Assembly: GCF_000720185.1 (NCBI RefSeq)
Contig: NZ_JOIY01000005.1
Location: forward strand, 62,001 to 126,000
DNA: 64,000 bases
Direction of reading: 5' to 3'
Origin: Streptomyces sp. NRRL S-340
GTDB lineage: Bacteria > Actinomycetota > Actinomycetes > Streptomycetales > Streptomycetaceae
In this document: positions 44,372-54,518 of the stretch, piece after piece
How positions within the stretch are numbered: the first letter of the stretch is position 1
Layout of the letters: each line of letters begins with the position of its first letter
The notes under the pieces: model-generated
What the model was told of the DNA's origin: nothing
Seen by the model: the letters and a program-made list of their open reading frames with translations, nothing else
The model's database searches: none
Program-made: the position numbers and the translations under genes

Positions 44372-45055
44372 TCACAACTGGCCGCGGACGCCGGGATCCC
44401 GTGGCGGGCCGGTCCGCCGGCCGCCGTCCACGTCGTCCTCCATGACCCGCCGTGCCTCGCCGCGGCGCCGGATCGGCAGGACCGTACGGCGGTGCAGATC
44501 CTCCAGGAGGAAGGCGGTGCCCGCGTACAGGGCGAGCGCCGCCAGCAGCAAGGCCGCCGCGGCATCGGCGAGTTCGAGGAGCCGCACCGCGCCGAGCTGG
44601 TAGGACGCCGCGAGGCAGACGCGCAGCGCCGACACGCTGAGGACGACCCCGAGCAGCGTCTTGCCCAGGAAGCCGGCCACCGCCAGCGGGACGAGCATCA
44701 GGGCGAACGCGCTCAGGAACATGCCGACGGCGACGCTCCTGTCCTGCTGCGGCGCGGCGATGTGCAGCACGCCCAGCGCCGCCCACGAGGTGGCGAACAG
44801 CCCGAGTGCCGCCGCCGCGGCGGTGTCCCGGCTCAGGAAGGCGATCACCGCGGCGAGGAACTCCAGCGGGAAGACGAAGACCGCGAGCAGGACGCCCGCC
44901 GGACGCACCTGGTCACCGCCGACCAGCCCCAGCGAGATCCCGGCGAGCAGCACCATGCCGACGCCGAAGGCGAAGAACCCGAGCGGCAGGGGGTTGCCGT
45001 ACGGCCTGACGGTGACGGTGGCGGCCCGGGAAGGGCCCGCCTCGGAGCCGGTCAC
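44372..45055 (-). CDS. GPR1/FUN34/YaaH (acetate transporter) family protein
   Basis: 227 residues from GTG 45055. NPLPLGFFAFG is a variant of the family's NPxPLGL motif, followed by six predicted helices and a charged C-terminus (RRTVLPIRRRGEARRVM). Family members move acetate or succinate, or sense acid. The start has no clear binding site. It lies divergent from the kdp operon and shares the 175-base region between them. Confidence 0.65.
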   Translation of the reverse strand: MTGSEAGPSRAATVTVRPYGNPLPLGFFAFGVGMVLLAGISLGLVGGDQVRPAGVLLAVFVFPLEFLAAVIAFLSRDTAAAAALGLFATSWAALGVLHIAAPQQDRSVAVGMFLSAFALMLVPLAVAGFLGKTLLGVVLSVSALRVCLAASYQLGAVRLLELADAAAALLLAALALYAGTAFLLEDLHRRTVLPIRRRGEARRVMEDDVDGGRRTGPPRDPGVRGQL

Positions 45056-45106
45056 GCACGCCGCGTACCCGCCGGCCCGAGGGGGAAACGCCGCGGCGGC
45101 GACGAC

Positions 45107-45154
45107 GTCAGAGCTGCGTCAAGGCCGAGGTGAGCGCCGTAAGAGAGGCGTCAA
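45107..45154 (+). promoter_or_regulatory. 16-bp direct repeat upstream of the kdp operon
   Basis: GTCAGAGCTGCGTCAA (45107-45122) and GTAAGAGAGGCGTCAA (45139-45154) match at 13 of 16 positions with starts 32 bases apart, about three helical turns. They lie 77-124 bases before the first kdp peptide. This is what a response-regulator site such as KdpE would look like; the assignment is inference. Confidence 0.5.
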
Positions 45155-45230
45155 CGCGGGGCCGGACCGGGCCGAAGAGGGGTTTTCCTCTAGTCGTCCG
45201 AAGCATCCGCACCCACTCCAGGAGTTCGCG

Positions 45231-45314
45231 ATGGCCGATCTGGCCTTCGTCGTCACCACCCTCGCCCTCTTCGCGCTGGTGGCCCTCGTCGCCAAGGGGG
45301 TGACGAAGCTGTGA
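45231..45314 (+). CDS. 27-residue hydrophobic peptide at the head of the kdp operon
   Basis: Sequence runs [20 protein letters not shown] plus AKGVTKL. ATG 45231 has GGAG 7 bases upstream. It is a single membrane helix with a basic tail. The stop overlaps the kdpF start (GTGA), so it is co-translated. It is not KdpF itself, which follows. It could be an additional stabilising subunit; I know of similar tiny genes in Streptomyces kdp operons only vaguely. Confidence 0.65.
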   Translation: MADLAFVVTTLALFALVALVAKGVTKL

Positions 45315-45400
45315 CCGCCGAGAACGTCGTCGGCCTGGTCGTGGCCGTCGCCCTGCTGGGCTACCTCGTCCTCGCCCTGCTCTTCCCGGAGAGGTTCTGA
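45311..45400 (+). CDS. kdpF: K+-transporting ATPase subunit KdpF
   Basis: 29 residues from GTG 45311: one helix ([20 protein letters not shown]) ending PERF, the typical KdpF ending. KdpF stabilises the KdpABC complex in the membrane. kdpA begins 8 bases downstream. It is too short for routine gene finding. Confidence 0.85.
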   Translation: MTAENVVGLVVAVALLGYLVLALLFPERF

Positions 45401-45408
45401 GCCCCGCC

Positions 45409-47070
45409 ATGAGTCCCGTACTCGCCGGTGTGCTCCAGCTGCTCGCCCTGCTGGCCGCACTGGCACTCGCCTACGTTCCCCTCGGCTCCTACATGGCCCG
45501 GGTCTACTCCTGCGACCGGCACTGGCGCGTCGAGCGGTGGATCTACCGGGGGATCGGCGCCGACCCGGACGCGGGGATGCGCTGGCCGGCGTATCTGCGC
45601 GGTGTCCTCGCCTTCTCCGCCGCCGGTGTCCTCTTCCTGTACCTGCTCCAGCGGATCCAGGGCGTGCTGCCGCTCTCGCTCGGCTTCCGGTCCGTCGGCC
45701 CGGCCCAGGCGTTCGACACGGCCGCGTCCTTCGTCACCAACACCAACTGGCAGTCCTACGCCGGTGAGCAGACGATGGGGCACGTCGTGCAGACCGCGGG
45801 TCTGGCCGTGCAGAACTTCGTCTCCGCAGCGGTGGGCATCGCGGTGGCGGTCGCCCTGGTCCGCGGGTTCGCCCGGTCCCGCACCGGTGAGCTGGGCAAC
45901 TTCTGGGCCGACCTGGTGCGCGGCACCGTCCGCATCCTCGTGCCGCTCGCCGCGGTCGCCGCCGTCGTCCTGGTGGCGTGCGGCGCGATCCAGAACTTCT
46001 CCGGCATCCACGAGGTGGGCCAGTTCATGGGCGGCTCGCAGCAGTGGAACGGGGGAGCGGTCGCCTCCCAGGAGGCCATCAAGGAGCTGGGGACCAACGG
46101 CGGCGGCTACTTCAACGCCAACAGCGCCCACCCCTTCGAGAACCCGACGCCGTTCACCAACCTGTTCGAGATCTTCCTGATCCTGGTCGTCCCGTTCGCG
46201 CTGACCCGCACCTTCGGACTGATGGTCGGCTCGGTGCGCCAGGGCCACGCCGTCCTGGCGGCCATGGCCACGATCTGGCTCGGCTTCACGGCCCTGATGA
46301 TGTGGACCGAGTTCGCCCACCACGAGGGCGCCCTGCACCTCGCGGGCGGCGCCCTGGAGGGCAAGGAGACCCGGTTCGGGGTCGGCGCCTCCTCGATCTT
46401 CGCCGTGGCCACGACGCTCACCTCGACCGGCGCGGTGGACTCCTTCCACTCCTCCTTCACCGGGCTCGGCGGCGGCGTCACCCTGCTCGGCATGATGCTC
46501 GGCGAGATCGCGCCCGGCGGCACCGGATCCGGCCTGTACGGCATGCTGATCATGGCCGTCATCGCGGTGTTCATCGCCGGGCTCATGGTCGGCCGCACCC
46601 CCGAGTACCTGGGCCGCAAGATCGGCTCCCGGCAGATCAAGCTCGCCGCCTGCTACATACTCGTCACCCCGGCGCTCGTCCTGGTCCTCACCGCCCTGTC
46701 GACGGCACTGCCCACCCCGCCGCACTCCGCGCTCAACCCCGGCCCCCACGGCTTCTCCGAGATCCTCTACGCCTACACGTCCGCCGCGAACAACAACGGC
46801 TCGGCCTTCGCCGGCCTGAACGCGAACACGGACTGGTTCAACACCACCACCGGCATCGCCATGCTGCTCGGCCGCTTCCTGCCGATGGTGTTCGTCCTGG
46901 CACTGGCCGGATCGCTGGCCGGGCAGCGGCCGGTACCGGCCGGCGCGGGCACCCTGCGCACCGAGAAGCCCCTGTTCGCCGGGCTGCTGGTGGGCGCCGT
47001 GCTGATCGTCACCGGTCTGACCTACTTCCCGGCGCTCGCGCTGGGCCCGCTCGCCGAAGGGCTGGCGTGA
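45409..47070 (+). CDS. kdpA: K+-transporting ATPase channel subunit KdpA
   Basis: 553 residues, ten or so helices, with four pore-loop repeats that form the K+ filter, seen as [26 protein letters not shown], and [10 protein letters not shown]. Normal length. It binds and conducts K+ into the high-affinity pump. Its stop codon shares bases with the kdpB start (TGATG), so coupling is likely. Confidence 0.97.
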   Translation: MSPVLAGVLQLLALLAALALAYVPLGSYMARVYSCDRHWRVERWIYRGIGADPDAGMRWPAYLRGVLAFSAAGVLFLYLLQRIQGVLPLSLGFRSVGPAQAFDTAASFVTNTNWQSYAGEQTMGHVVQTAGLAVQNFVSAAVGIAVAVALVRGFARSRTGELGNFWADLVRGTVRILVPLAAVAAVVLVACGAIQNFSGIHEVGQFMGGSQQWNGGAVASQEAIKELGTNGGGYFNANSAHPFENPTPFTNLFEIFLILVVPFALTRTFGLMVGSVRQGHAVLAAMATIWLGFTALMMWTEFAHHEGALHLAGGALEGKETRFGVGASSIFAVATTLTSTGAVDSFHSSFTGLGGGVTLLGMMLGEIAPGGTGSGLYGMLIMAVIAVFIAGLMVGRTPEYLGRKIGSRQIKLAACYILVTPALVLVLTALSTALPTPPHSALNPGPHGFSEILYAYTSAANNNGSAFAGLNANTDWFNTTTGIAMLLGRFLPMVFVLALAGSLAGQRPVPAGAGTLRTEKPLFAGLLVGAVLIVTGLTYFPALALGPLAEGLA

Positions 47071-49202
47071 TGACCATCCGTACCGAGAGCCACGAGGACT
47101 CCATGTCCGCAGTCACCCCCGCCCGGACGCCGCACCGCGACGCCCCCACCGGGCCCCCGCAGGCCACCGGCCGCGTCGGCGCCGGCCTGTTCGACCCCGC
47201 GCAACTGCTCAGGTCGCTGCCGGACGCCCTGCGCAAACTCGACCCGCGGATCCAGGCCAGGTCGCCCGTGATGTTCGTGGTCTGGATCGGTTCGGTGCTG
47301 ACCACCGTCTTCTCCTGCACCGACCCCGGTGACTGGTTCGGCTGGACGATCAGTGGCTGGCTGTGGCTGACCGTCGTCTTCGCCAACCTCGCCGAGGCCG
47401 TCGCCGAGGGCCGGGGCAAGGCGCAGGCCGACACCCTGCGCCAGGCCAAGACCGGTACCGTGGCCCGCCGGCTGTCCGCCGGGGGAGAGGAACGGGTGCC
47501 CGGAACCGGACTGCGCGTCGGTGACCTGGTGGTCTGCGAGGCCGGGGACGTCGTGCCCGGCGACGGCGACGTCGTCGAGGGGGTGGCGAGCGTCGACGAG
47601 TCGGCGATCACCGGCGAGTCCGCACCGGTCATCCGGGAGTCCGGCGGCGACCGGTCCGCGGTGACCGGCGGGACCAAGGTCCTCTCGGACCGCATCGTCG
47701 TCCGGATCACCACCCGGCCGGGTGAGACCTTCATCGACCGGATGATCAGCCTGGTGGAGGGCGCGGCCCGGCAGAAGACGCCCAACGAGATCGCGCTGAA
47801 CATCCTGCTCGCGTCCCTGACCATCGTCTTCCTGCTGGCCTGCGCCACCCTGCCGGCGTTCGCCGCGCACGCCGGCGCCCACCTGACGCTGGTGGTGCTG
47901 GTGGCGCTCCTCGTCTGCCTCATCCCGACGACGATCGGCGCCCTGCTGTCCGCCATCGGCATCGCGGGCATGGACCGGCTGGTGCAGCGCAACGTGCTCG
48001 CCCTGTCCGGCCGCGCGGTCGAGGCCGCCGGGGACGTCTCCACGCTGCTGCTCGACAAGACCGGCACCATCACCCTGGGCAACCGGCAGGCCTGCGCCCT
48101 CCTGCCGGTGCGCGGCACCACCGCGGCCGAACTCGCCGACGCCGCCCAGCTCTCCTCGCTGGCCGACGAGACCCCCGAAGGCCGCTCGGTGGTCGTGCTG
48201 GCGAAGGAGGAGTACGGGCTCAGGGAACGCCACCAGGGGGAGCTGGCCTCGGCCGAGTGGATCGCGTTCACCGCCCAGACCCGGATGTCCGGCGTCGACG
48301 CCGACGGCCGGCGGATCCGCAAGGGAGCGGCCGCCTCGGTCGTCGCCTGGGTCGAGGAGCGCGGCGGCACGGTCGCCCCGGACGCCGGCGCCCTCGTGGA
48401 CGGCATCTCCGAAGCCGGCGGCACCCCGCTGCTGGTCGCCGTCGAGGACGCGCGCGGCGCCCGCGTGCTCGGCGTCGTCCACCTCAAGGACGTCGTCAAG
48501 GACGGCATGCGGGAACGGTTCGGCGAACTGCGCCGCATGGGCATCAGGACCGTCATGATCACCGGTGACAACCCGCTGACCGCCAAGGCGATCGCCGAGG
48601 AGGCCGGTGTGGACGACTTCCTCGCCGAGGCCACCCCCGAGGACAAGATGGCCCTCATCAAGCGCGAGCAGGCGGGCGGCAAGCTGGTCGCGATGACCGG
48701 CGACGGCACCAACGACGCACCGGCGCTGGCCCAGGCGGACGTCGGCGTGGCGATGAACACCGGCACGTCGGCCGCCAAGGAGGCCGGCAACATGGTCGAC
48801 CTCGACTCCGACCCCACCAAGCTGATCGAGATCGTCGAGATCGGCAAACAGCTCCTGATCACCCGGGGCGCGCTCACCACGTTCTCCATCGCCAACGACG
48901 TGGCGAAGTATTTCGCGATCATCCCGGCGCTGTTCGCCGCGGTCCATCCGGGCCTCGACAAGATCGACATCATGCACCTGGCCTCGCCCGGCTCGGCGAT
49001 CCTGTCCGCCGTCGTCTTCAACGCGCTGATCATCGTGGCGCTGGTGCCGCTCGCCCTCAAGGGCGTGCGCTACCGGCCCATGGGCGCGGACCGGATGCTC
49101 CGCCGCAACCTCGCCGTCTACGGCATCGGCGGCCTGATCGCGCCCTTCGCCGGCATCAAACTGATCGACCTGCTCCTGTCCCTCATACCCGGAATCGGCT
49201 GA
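47070..49202 (+). CDS. kdpB: K+-transporting P-type ATPase subunit KdpB
   Basis: 710 residues from ATG 47070; ATG 47103 or GTG 47067 are alternatives. P-type ATPase marks: TGES in ITGESAP, phosphorylation site Asp329 in [12 protein letters not shown], and [17 protein letters not shown]. It hydrolyses ATP to drive K+ uptake through KdpA. It is followed 5 bases later by kdpC. Confidence 0.97.
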   Translation: MTIRTESHEDSMSAVTPARTPHRDAPTGPPQATGRVGAGLFDPAQLLRSLPDALRKLDPRIQARSPVMFVVWIGSVLTTVFSCTDPGDWFGWTISGWLWLTVVFANLAEAVAEGRGKAQADTLRQAKTGTVARRLSAGGEERVPGTGLRVGDLVVCEAGDVVPGDGDVVEGVASVDESAITGESAPVIRESGGDRSAVTGGTKVLSDRIVVRITTRPGETFIDRMISLVEGAARQKTPNEIALNILLASLTIVFLLACATLPAFAAHAGAHLTLVVLVALLVCLIPTTIGALLSAIGIAGMDRLVQRNVLALSGRAVEAAGDVSTLLLDKTGTITLGNRQACALLPVRGTTAAELADAAQLSSLADETPEGRSVVVLAKEEYGLRERHQGELASAEWIAFTAQTRMSGVDADGRRIRKGAAASVVAWVEERGGTVAPDAGALVDGISEAGGTPLLVAVEDARGARVLGVVHLKDVVKDGMRERFGELRRMGIRTVMITGDNPLTAKAIAEEAGVDDFLAEATPEDKMALIKREQAGGKLVAMTGDGTNDAPALAQADVGVAMNTGTSAAKEAGNMVDLDSDPTKLIEIVEIGKQLLITRGALTTFSIANDVAKYFAIIPALFAAVHPGLDKIDIMHLASPGSAILSAVVFNALIIVALVPLALKGVRYRPMGADRMLRRNLAVYGIGGLIAPFAGIKLIDLLLSLIPGIG

Positions 49203-49207
49203 CCGCC

Positions 49208-49876
49208 ATGAACAACTCCCTCACGAACACCGCCCGGTTGCTGACCGCGGGTCTGCGCGCCCTGCTCGTGCTGACCCTGGTGACCGGCGTCCTCTACCCG
49301 CTCGCCGTCACCGGCGTCGCCCAGGGCCTGTTCCCCGGCAAGGCCAACGGCTCCGAGGTCAGGGCGGACGGCAGGGTCGTCGGCTCCGCGCTCATCGGCC
49401 AGTCCTACGAACTCCCCCTGAAGAAGGGGCAGCGGACCCCGCAGGCCGACCTGAAGTGGTTCCAGGGCAGGCCCGCGAACGGGCTGGCGGCCAACAGCGT
49501 CAACACCCGTCACTCGCTGCTGGTGTCCGGCGCCACCAACCTGGCCGCCGACAACCAGACGCTGATCGAACATGTCCGGGACGCGCGGGCGGCCGTCGTC
49601 AGGGACAACTCGGTGCCCGGTCACGCGATCCGGCCCTGCGAGGTCCCCGCCGACGCGGTCACGTCCTCCGGATCGGGCCTGGACCCCGACATCTCCCCGC
49701 AGTACGCCCGGCTCCAGGCACGCCGGGTCGCCGTACGCAACGCGCTGCCGTTCGCCCGGGTCGAGCGGCTGGTCGCGGACCACACCGAGGGGCGCACCCT
49801 GGGCTTCATGGGCGAACCCCGGGTGAACGTCCTGCGGCTCAACACCGCCCTCGCGGATCTCGTGGCGCGGCACTGA
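49208..49876 (+). CDS. kdpC: K+-transporting ATPase subunit KdpC
   Basis: 222 residues. One N-terminal helix (LLTAGLRALLVLTLVTGVLYPLAV broken here) is followed by a soluble domain with GSALIGQSYE, ANSVNTRHS, VPADAVTSSGSGLDPDISP, and the C-terminal EPRVNVLRLNTAL. It completes KdpFABC. No kdpD or kdpE follows; the gene ends at a strong terminator before the convergent conservon. Confidence 0.95.
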   Translation: MNNSLTNTARLLTAGLRALLVLTLVTGVLYPLAVTGVAQGLFPGKANGSEVRADGRVVGSALIGQSYELPLKKGQRTPQADLKWFQGRPANGLAANSVNTRHSLLVSGATNLAADNQTLIEHVRDARAAVVRDNSVPGHAIRPCEVPADAVTSSGSGLDPDISPQYARLQARRVAVRNALPFARVERLVADHTEGRTLGFMGEPRVNVLRLNTALADLVARH

Positions 49877-49911
49877 AGCGCCCGCCCCGGCCCAGGCGGG
49901 GCGGCACCGAG

Positions 49912-49944
49912 GGGCGGTGCGGGCACGGTGTGCCCGCACCGCCC
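49912..49944. terminator. Bidirectional terminator between kdpC and cvnD
   Basis: GGGCGGTGCGGGCA, five bases (CGGTG), TGCCCGCACCGCCC: a perfect 14-bp stem ending exactly where the cvnD stop begins. Confidence 0.8.
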
Positions 49945-50568
49945 TCAGCCGGTCAGCGACCGCTGCGGTCCGTGATGGGCGCGGGCCTCCGCCGCGGCGC
50001 GGGCTGCCTCGAGGACACCGAGCAGGACCTGCTTGCCGGAGGCGCGGTCGCGCACGTCGCACAGCACCACCGGGGTGGCCGGGTCCAGGTCCAGCGCCGC
50101 CCGTACCTGTTCGGCGGTGCAGTCGCGCCGCCCGTGGAAGCAGTTGATGCCCACGGCGAACGGGATGCCGCGCTCCTCGAAGAAGTCGATCGAGGCGAAC
50201 GAGGCCTCCAGCCGCCGCGTGTCGGCCAGGACGACCGCGCCGAGCGCCCCCGTGGCCAGGTCGTCCCACATGAACCAGAACCGGTCCTGGCCGGGCGTGC
50301 CGAACAGGTACAGCACCAGTTCCGGGCCGATCGTGATGCGGCCGAAGTCCATCGCCACCGTCGTGGACGCCTTGGCCTCCACCCCCGACAGGTCGTCGAC
50401 ACCGAGGCTCGCCTCGGTCATGCGCTCCTCCGTCTCCAGCGGAGGGACCTCGCTCACCGCGGCCACCATGGTGGTCTTGCCCACGCCGAAGCCGCCGGCG
50501 ATCAGGATCTTCAACGCGGTCGGCATGACCGGGCCGGCCATGACGGGGTCAGAGCTGACGGATACCAT
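49945..50568 (-). CDS. cvnD: Conservon small GTPase-like protein CvnD
   Basis: 207 residues. P-loop GGFGVGKTT, then a G3-like FGTPGQDRFWFMW, and a C-terminal helix. Family CvnD/RarD-type actinobacterial GTPases. The usual NKxD is replaced by INCFHG-type sequence, as is normal here. ATG 50568 (AAGGG upstream) overlaps the cvnC end by 20 bases. It is the output GTPase of the conservon. Confidence 0.9.
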   Translation of the reverse strand: MVSVSSDPVMAGPVMPTALKILIAGGFGVGKTTMVAAVSEVPPLETEERMTEASLGVDDLSGVEAKASTTVAMDFGRITIGPELVLYLFGTPGQDRFWFMWDDLATGALGAVVLADTRRLEASFASIDFFEERGIPFAVGINCFHGRRDCTAEQVRAALDLDPATPVVLCDVRDRASGKQVLLGVLEAARAAAEARAHHGPQRSLTG

Positions 50569-50923
50569 CCATCACCCTTTCGATGAGTTCCACGCTCGGC
50601 CGGCTCTCGCGCCCCGGCGGCGACTGCACCAGGATCAGCGAGGCGTCGAGCAGATCGCCGCACAGCACCTTCACCACGCTCACCGGCAGGTCCAGCAGCG
50701 CGGCGATCTCCGCGAGCGCCAGCGCCCGGTCCCGGCACAGGTCCAGGATGTGGGCCGCCTCCGGCTCCAGGTGGCCGCCGCCCGCCTCCCGCGCGGACCG
50801 CGCGACGACCAGCGTGATCAGCGTGAACGCGTGCTGACTGTGCTGGGTACGGCCACCGGTGATGGCGTAGGGCCGTAAGTAGCGTCCGGCCTCCGGCTCG
50901 TCGGGCCGGCGCGGTTCAGGCAT
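50549..50923 (-). CDS. cvnC: DUF742 protein CvnC
   Basis: 124 residues. RPYAITGGRTQ (typical DUF742 start), a winged-helix-like core (EIAALLDLPVSVVKVLCGDLL) and ERVMDGIRQL. It links CvnB and CvnD in conservon complexes. It overlaps cvnB by 8 bases and cvnD by 20. Confidence 0.92.
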   Translation of the reverse strand: MPEPRRPDEPEAGRYLRPYAITGGRTQHSQHAFTLITLVVARSAREAGGGHLEPEAAHILDLCRDRALALAEIAALLDLPVSVVKVLCGDLLDASLILVQSPPGRESRPSVELIERVMDGIRQL

Positions 50924-51347
50924 TCTGAACGGGGCCGCCGGCCGGGGACTGCACGCGCGGTGCGGCCGTCAGGTACTGGCCGACCTGCTTGACGAGCGTG
51001 CCCATCTCGTACGCCATCATCCCCACATCCACTTCTTCCGAGGCCAGCGCCGCCAGCCGCGCCCCCTTGCCCGCGGCCGTGACGAAAAGGAACGCCTTGT
51101 CCATCTGAATGACCGTCTGCTGCACGCTTCCGCTGTGGAAGTGCCGGGCGGCGCCGCGGGCGAGGCTGTGCACGCCCGAGGCCACCGCCGACAGGTGCTC
51201 GGCGTCGTCCCGGAGCATGTCCTTGGACTTGCCGATCAGAAGACCGTCCCCGGAGAGCACGATGGCGCAGCGGATCTCCGGAATCCGGTTCACCAGGCCG
51301 TCCAGGAGCCAGTCCAGCTGACGTCCGGTCTGTACCTGCTCAGTCAT
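50916..51347 (-). CDS. cvnB: Roadblock/LC7 domain protein CvnB
   Basis: 143 residues. LDWLLDGLVNRIPEIRCAIVLSGDG and the central strand (MDKAFLFVTAAGKGA) are typical of the roadblock/LC7 fold that controls small GTPases. It is the likely regulator of the GTPase CvnD. It lies 12 bases after cvnA. Confidence 0.92.
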   Translation of the reverse strand: MTEQVQTGRQLDWLLDGLVNRIPEIRCAIVLSGDGLLIGKSKDMLRDDAEHLSAVASGVHSLARGAARHFHSGSVQQTVIQMDKAFLFVTAAGKGARLAALASEEVDVGMMAYEMGTLVKQVGQYLTAAPRVQSPAGGPVQNA

Positions 51348-51359
51348 TGCGTAACGTCC

Positions 51360-54278
51360 TCACAGTTCATGGGCAGGGGGGCCTGCCGCATCGCTCTGCC
51401 GCCCGTGCGCACCGTGCGGCGTGTCGTCGTCCTCGGACATCCAGGCCCGCTTGAGCCCCTGGTGGATGGCGCTCATCGCACGGGCCGACGCGTCCGGCGA
51501 GATGGCGTCGTCGTCACCGCCGCCCGCGGGTTCGTCCTCGGCGTGCGCGGCCTCCCGGCGCAACTGCTGCGCGAGGCTGGCCCCCCGGACGCGCTGCGGC
51601 AGGACCGAGGGGGTCGTCAGCGGGCCGGAGGCGTCCGGCACGCCGTCCGGAGCGAAGGCCTCAGCCGCGGGAGCCGCCGGCGTCACGGCCGCCGCGGAGG
51701 GGTGGTCCGTGGCGGGTGCGGGCCGCTCCTGGCGCGGCACCGCGCTGCGCCGCAGGGACGCGTCGGAGGCCGGGGGCGCGGACGGCGCCGGGGGCGCGTA
51801 CCGGTCCTCCGGAACGTACGGGCCGGCCGGCGCGGTCGGGGCCGCGGGCGCGTACGGGGAGGCCGGCGGGTGCGGGTCCGGTGGCACGGATCCGGCGGGC
51901 GGTGCGGGGAAGGCCGGGGGCGTGCCGGGGGCCGGCTGCCCGGCCTGCGTTCCGGCCGGGGCCTGGCCCGGCGTGCGCGAGGGCGGGCCGGGCGGGTACG
52001 GGGTCGTCGCGGGGGTGCGGGCGGCGGTGCCGGGGACGTCCGGAACCGGTCCGAAGGCCGCGGACGGCGCGGGGTGGTCCGCTGCCGCGGGCGGCAGCAG
52101 ACCGGCACCCCCGTACTCGGGGAAGCCGTTGTGGTCGGGCACCGCCGCGTGGACGATCACCTCGTCCGCGCCGGCCGCCGGGCCGGCCGCCCCGGTCAGG
52201 GCACCCTGCACGGCCCCGGCGGCGGCGTACTGCCCGCCGTCCGTCAGCTGGGGGCCGGCCGGGCTCCCCACGGCCCGGCCCGCGGCGACCGCGGCCGACT
52301 GCAACTGGTCGACGACCGGGGAGGAGACGTCCTCCAGCAACGCGGCCGGCAGCATCACCAGGGCGCGTGTGCCGCCGTAGTCGGACTCGCGCAGCACCAC
52401 CTTGATGCCGTGCCGCTCGGCCAGCCGGGCCACCACGAAGTGCCCGAGGCGGGGATCCTCGCCGAACACCGTCATGTCGACCCGGGGCGGCTGGGCGAGC
52501 AGTTCGTTGGCGCGCTCCAGCATCTCCGCGGGCATGCCGAGCCCCTGGTCCTCGACATGCACCGCCAGGCCCTTGGCCACCCGCGCGGTGCTGACCGTGA
52601 CCTCGGTGTCGGGCGGGGAGAAGCTGGTGCCGTTCTCGATGAGTTCGGCCAGCAGGTGGGTGACGTCGGCGACCGCGCGGCCCGCCAGCGCCACCCGCCG
52701 GTCCGCCGGGGTGTTGCGCACCCTGACCCTGGTGTAGTGCTCCGTCTCCGCCACCGCGCCGCGCATCACGTCGGTGATCGCCACCGGCCGGGTCATGCGG
52801 CGGCTCGGCGGGGCGCCGCTGAGGATCATCAGGTTCTCCGCGTGCCGCCGCACCCGGGTCGCCAGGTGGTCGACGCGGAAGATGTCCTTGAGCAGGTCCG
52901 AGTCCTCGTGCTTGCGCTCCAGGTCGTCCAGCAGCGCGATCAGCCGGTGGATCAGCACCTGGGCCCGCCGGATGAGCTGGCCGACGACCTTGTCGGAGCC
53001 CTGCCGGCCCTGGGACTGGCGCAGCACGGAGTCCGCGGCGACCCGCGCCAGCTGGTCGACCGCCGAGGAGAGGCGGCCGATCTCGTCGCCGCCCTGCTGC
53101 CGGTGCGGGGTGAGGGCGGCCGGATCGACCCGCTCGCCCTTCTCCAGCCGGGCCAGGAGTTCGGGAAGCCGCACGGCGGCCAGGTGCTCGGTGCCCGACC
53201 GCAGACCGGCGAGCTCTTGGGACAGCCGCTCGAACTCGGTGAGCCGGCCGAGCGCGGAGCGCCGGGTGCGCAGTGCCAGCACCGTCGCGGCGGCCACGGC
53301 CGCCAGCGTGGCCGCGCTGCCCAGCAGCGTGACCAGCAGCAAGTCCTGCGCCCGGTCGGTTGCACGGGCGGACAGCGCGCCGAGGGACATGTCGGCCAGG
53401 GCCTGGAACTCGTGGACCACGCCGCCGGCGGCGGCCGGCCAGGCGGTGGCACCCTGCGGCAGCGCGGTGCCCTGCCCGTCGCCGACGGCGCGCTCGACCG
53501 AGGCCACCGTGCGCCATTGAGGCCCGGAGGTGATCCGGTCGTACGTGGCGGCCGTGCCGCCGGGCAGGTCCGCGGCGGCCAGCCCCTCACTGGCGGCCGC
53601 CCGGACCGCGGCGTCCCGGCCGAAGCGGGCCCGGTCGGCGGCCGGTATGCGGTGTCCGGGCAGGGCGGCGGTGACCAGGGCGTCCTCGCGGGACAGCAGC
53701 TCGGTGATCCGGGCCACCGCCACCGTCGCGGCACCGGCCCGCTCCGTCCCGGCGTCGTCGCCGCGCACCGCCGCGGTCAGCAGCGCGAGCCCCTGCGAGG
53801 CGGCGTCGGTGAAGTACGCGAAGGCGTCACCGGAGGACAGCTTGCGCGCGTCGATCGCCGCCCGGCGGTCCGCCAGTGACTTCAGCGCGCCGTCGTAGGC
53901 CCCGGCCCGGCGCCGGAGCGCGGCGGTGTCCGCGGCGGCGGCGTGCCGCCGGTACTCGTCGAGGGCGGTGTCGGTCCTGGCGCGGGCCGAGTCGAGGTCC
54001 GCGCGGGCGGGGTCCGTGCGGCTCGCCTGCCACAGGGCGGTGAGCCGGCGTTCGTCCTGCAGCCGCGCGAGCAGCTGCTGCGCGGGCCGGGCGACGGACG
54101 AGACATGGCCGGCGTCGGTGTGCAGTCCGGCCTGGTCGTCCACCAGACCGGCGGCCGTGTAGCCCCACAGCCCGCTGACGCAGACCGCGGGGATGACGAA
54201 GGGGAGGACGAACGAGGATCGCAGTGATCTCGGGGTACCGGCGCGGTGACGTGTCCGCCGGTCGCGGGTGCCTGGCAT
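51360..54278 (-). CDS. cvnA: Conservon sensor histidine-kinase-like protein CvnA
   Basis: 972 residues from ATG 54278 (GAGG 7 bases upstream). Order: first helix near 25-45, nitrate/nitrite-sensing-like extracytoplasmic domain (about 50-310), second helix near 320-345, HAMP-like linker, kinase dimer region (RVDHLATRVRRHAENLMIL), ATPase domain (AELIENGTSFSPP, EDQGLGMP), then a 280-residue Pro/Ala-rich disordered tail. The usual phospho-accepting His is not obvious. It heads the cvnABCD operon and is the input component. Confidence 0.9.
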   Translation of the reverse strand: MPGTRDRRTRHRAGTPRSLRSSFVLPFVIPAVCVSGLWGYTAAGLVDDQAGLHTDAGHVSSVARPAQQLLARLQDERRLTALWQASRTDPARADLDSARARTDTALDEYRRHAAAADTAALRRRAGAYDGALKSLADRRAAIDARKLSSGDAFAYFTDAASQGLALLTAAVRGDDAGTERAGAATVAVARITELLSREDALVTAALPGHRIPAADRARFGRDAAVRAAASEGLAAADLPGGTAATYDRITSGPQWRTVASVERAVGDGQGTALPQGATAWPAAAGGVVHEFQALADMSLGALSARATDRAQDLLLVTLLGSAATLAAVAAATVLALRTRRSALGRLTEFERLSQELAGLRSGTEHLAAVRLPELLARLEKGERVDPAALTPHRQQGGDEIGRLSSAVDQLARVAADSVLRQSQGRQGSDKVVGQLIRRAQVLIHRLIALLDDLERKHEDSDLLKDIFRVDHLATRVRRHAENLMILSGAPPSRRMTRPVAITDVMRGAVAETEHYTRVRVRNTPADRRVALAGRAVADVTHLLAELIENGTSFSPPDTEVTVSTARVAKGLAVHVEDQGLGMPAEMLERANELLAQPPRVDMTVFGEDPRLGHFVVARLAERHGIKVVLRESDYGGTRALVMLPAALLEDVSSPVVDQLQSAAVAAGRAVGSPAGPQLTDGGQYAAAGAVQGALTGAAGPAAGADEVIVHAAVPDHNGFPEYGGAGLLPPAAADHPAPSAAFGPVPDVPGTAARTPATTPYPPGPPSRTPGQAPAGTQAGQPAPGTPPAFPAPPAGSVPPDPHPPASPYAPAAPTAPAGPYVPEDRYAPPAPSAPPASDASLRRSAVPRQERPAPATDHPSAAAVTPAAPAAEAFAPDGVPDASGPLTTPSVLPQRVRGASLAQQLRREAAHAEDEPAGGGDDDAISPDASARAMSAIHQGLKRAWMSEDDDTPHGAHGRQSDAAGPPAHEL

Positions 54279-54518
54279 CTGATTCCTCGTACAGCAGCGG
54301 TTCAGCGGTGCGGGCAGGGAACGCGACGTCCGACGATCCCCGCCCCCCGTGGCCTGGTGGCCCACCGTGATCGAAGTCGCGCGAGCTGCACCGTATCAGG
54401 ATCATCGCGCAGCGTCATGTGGCGTCCATGGCAACTGGCCTGTGACGACAGCCGAGTTGACAGCACCGCCGTGGGCCGTGCGGGGCGTGGGGCGCCGCGG
54501 TCACGGCGGGCGGAGAAA

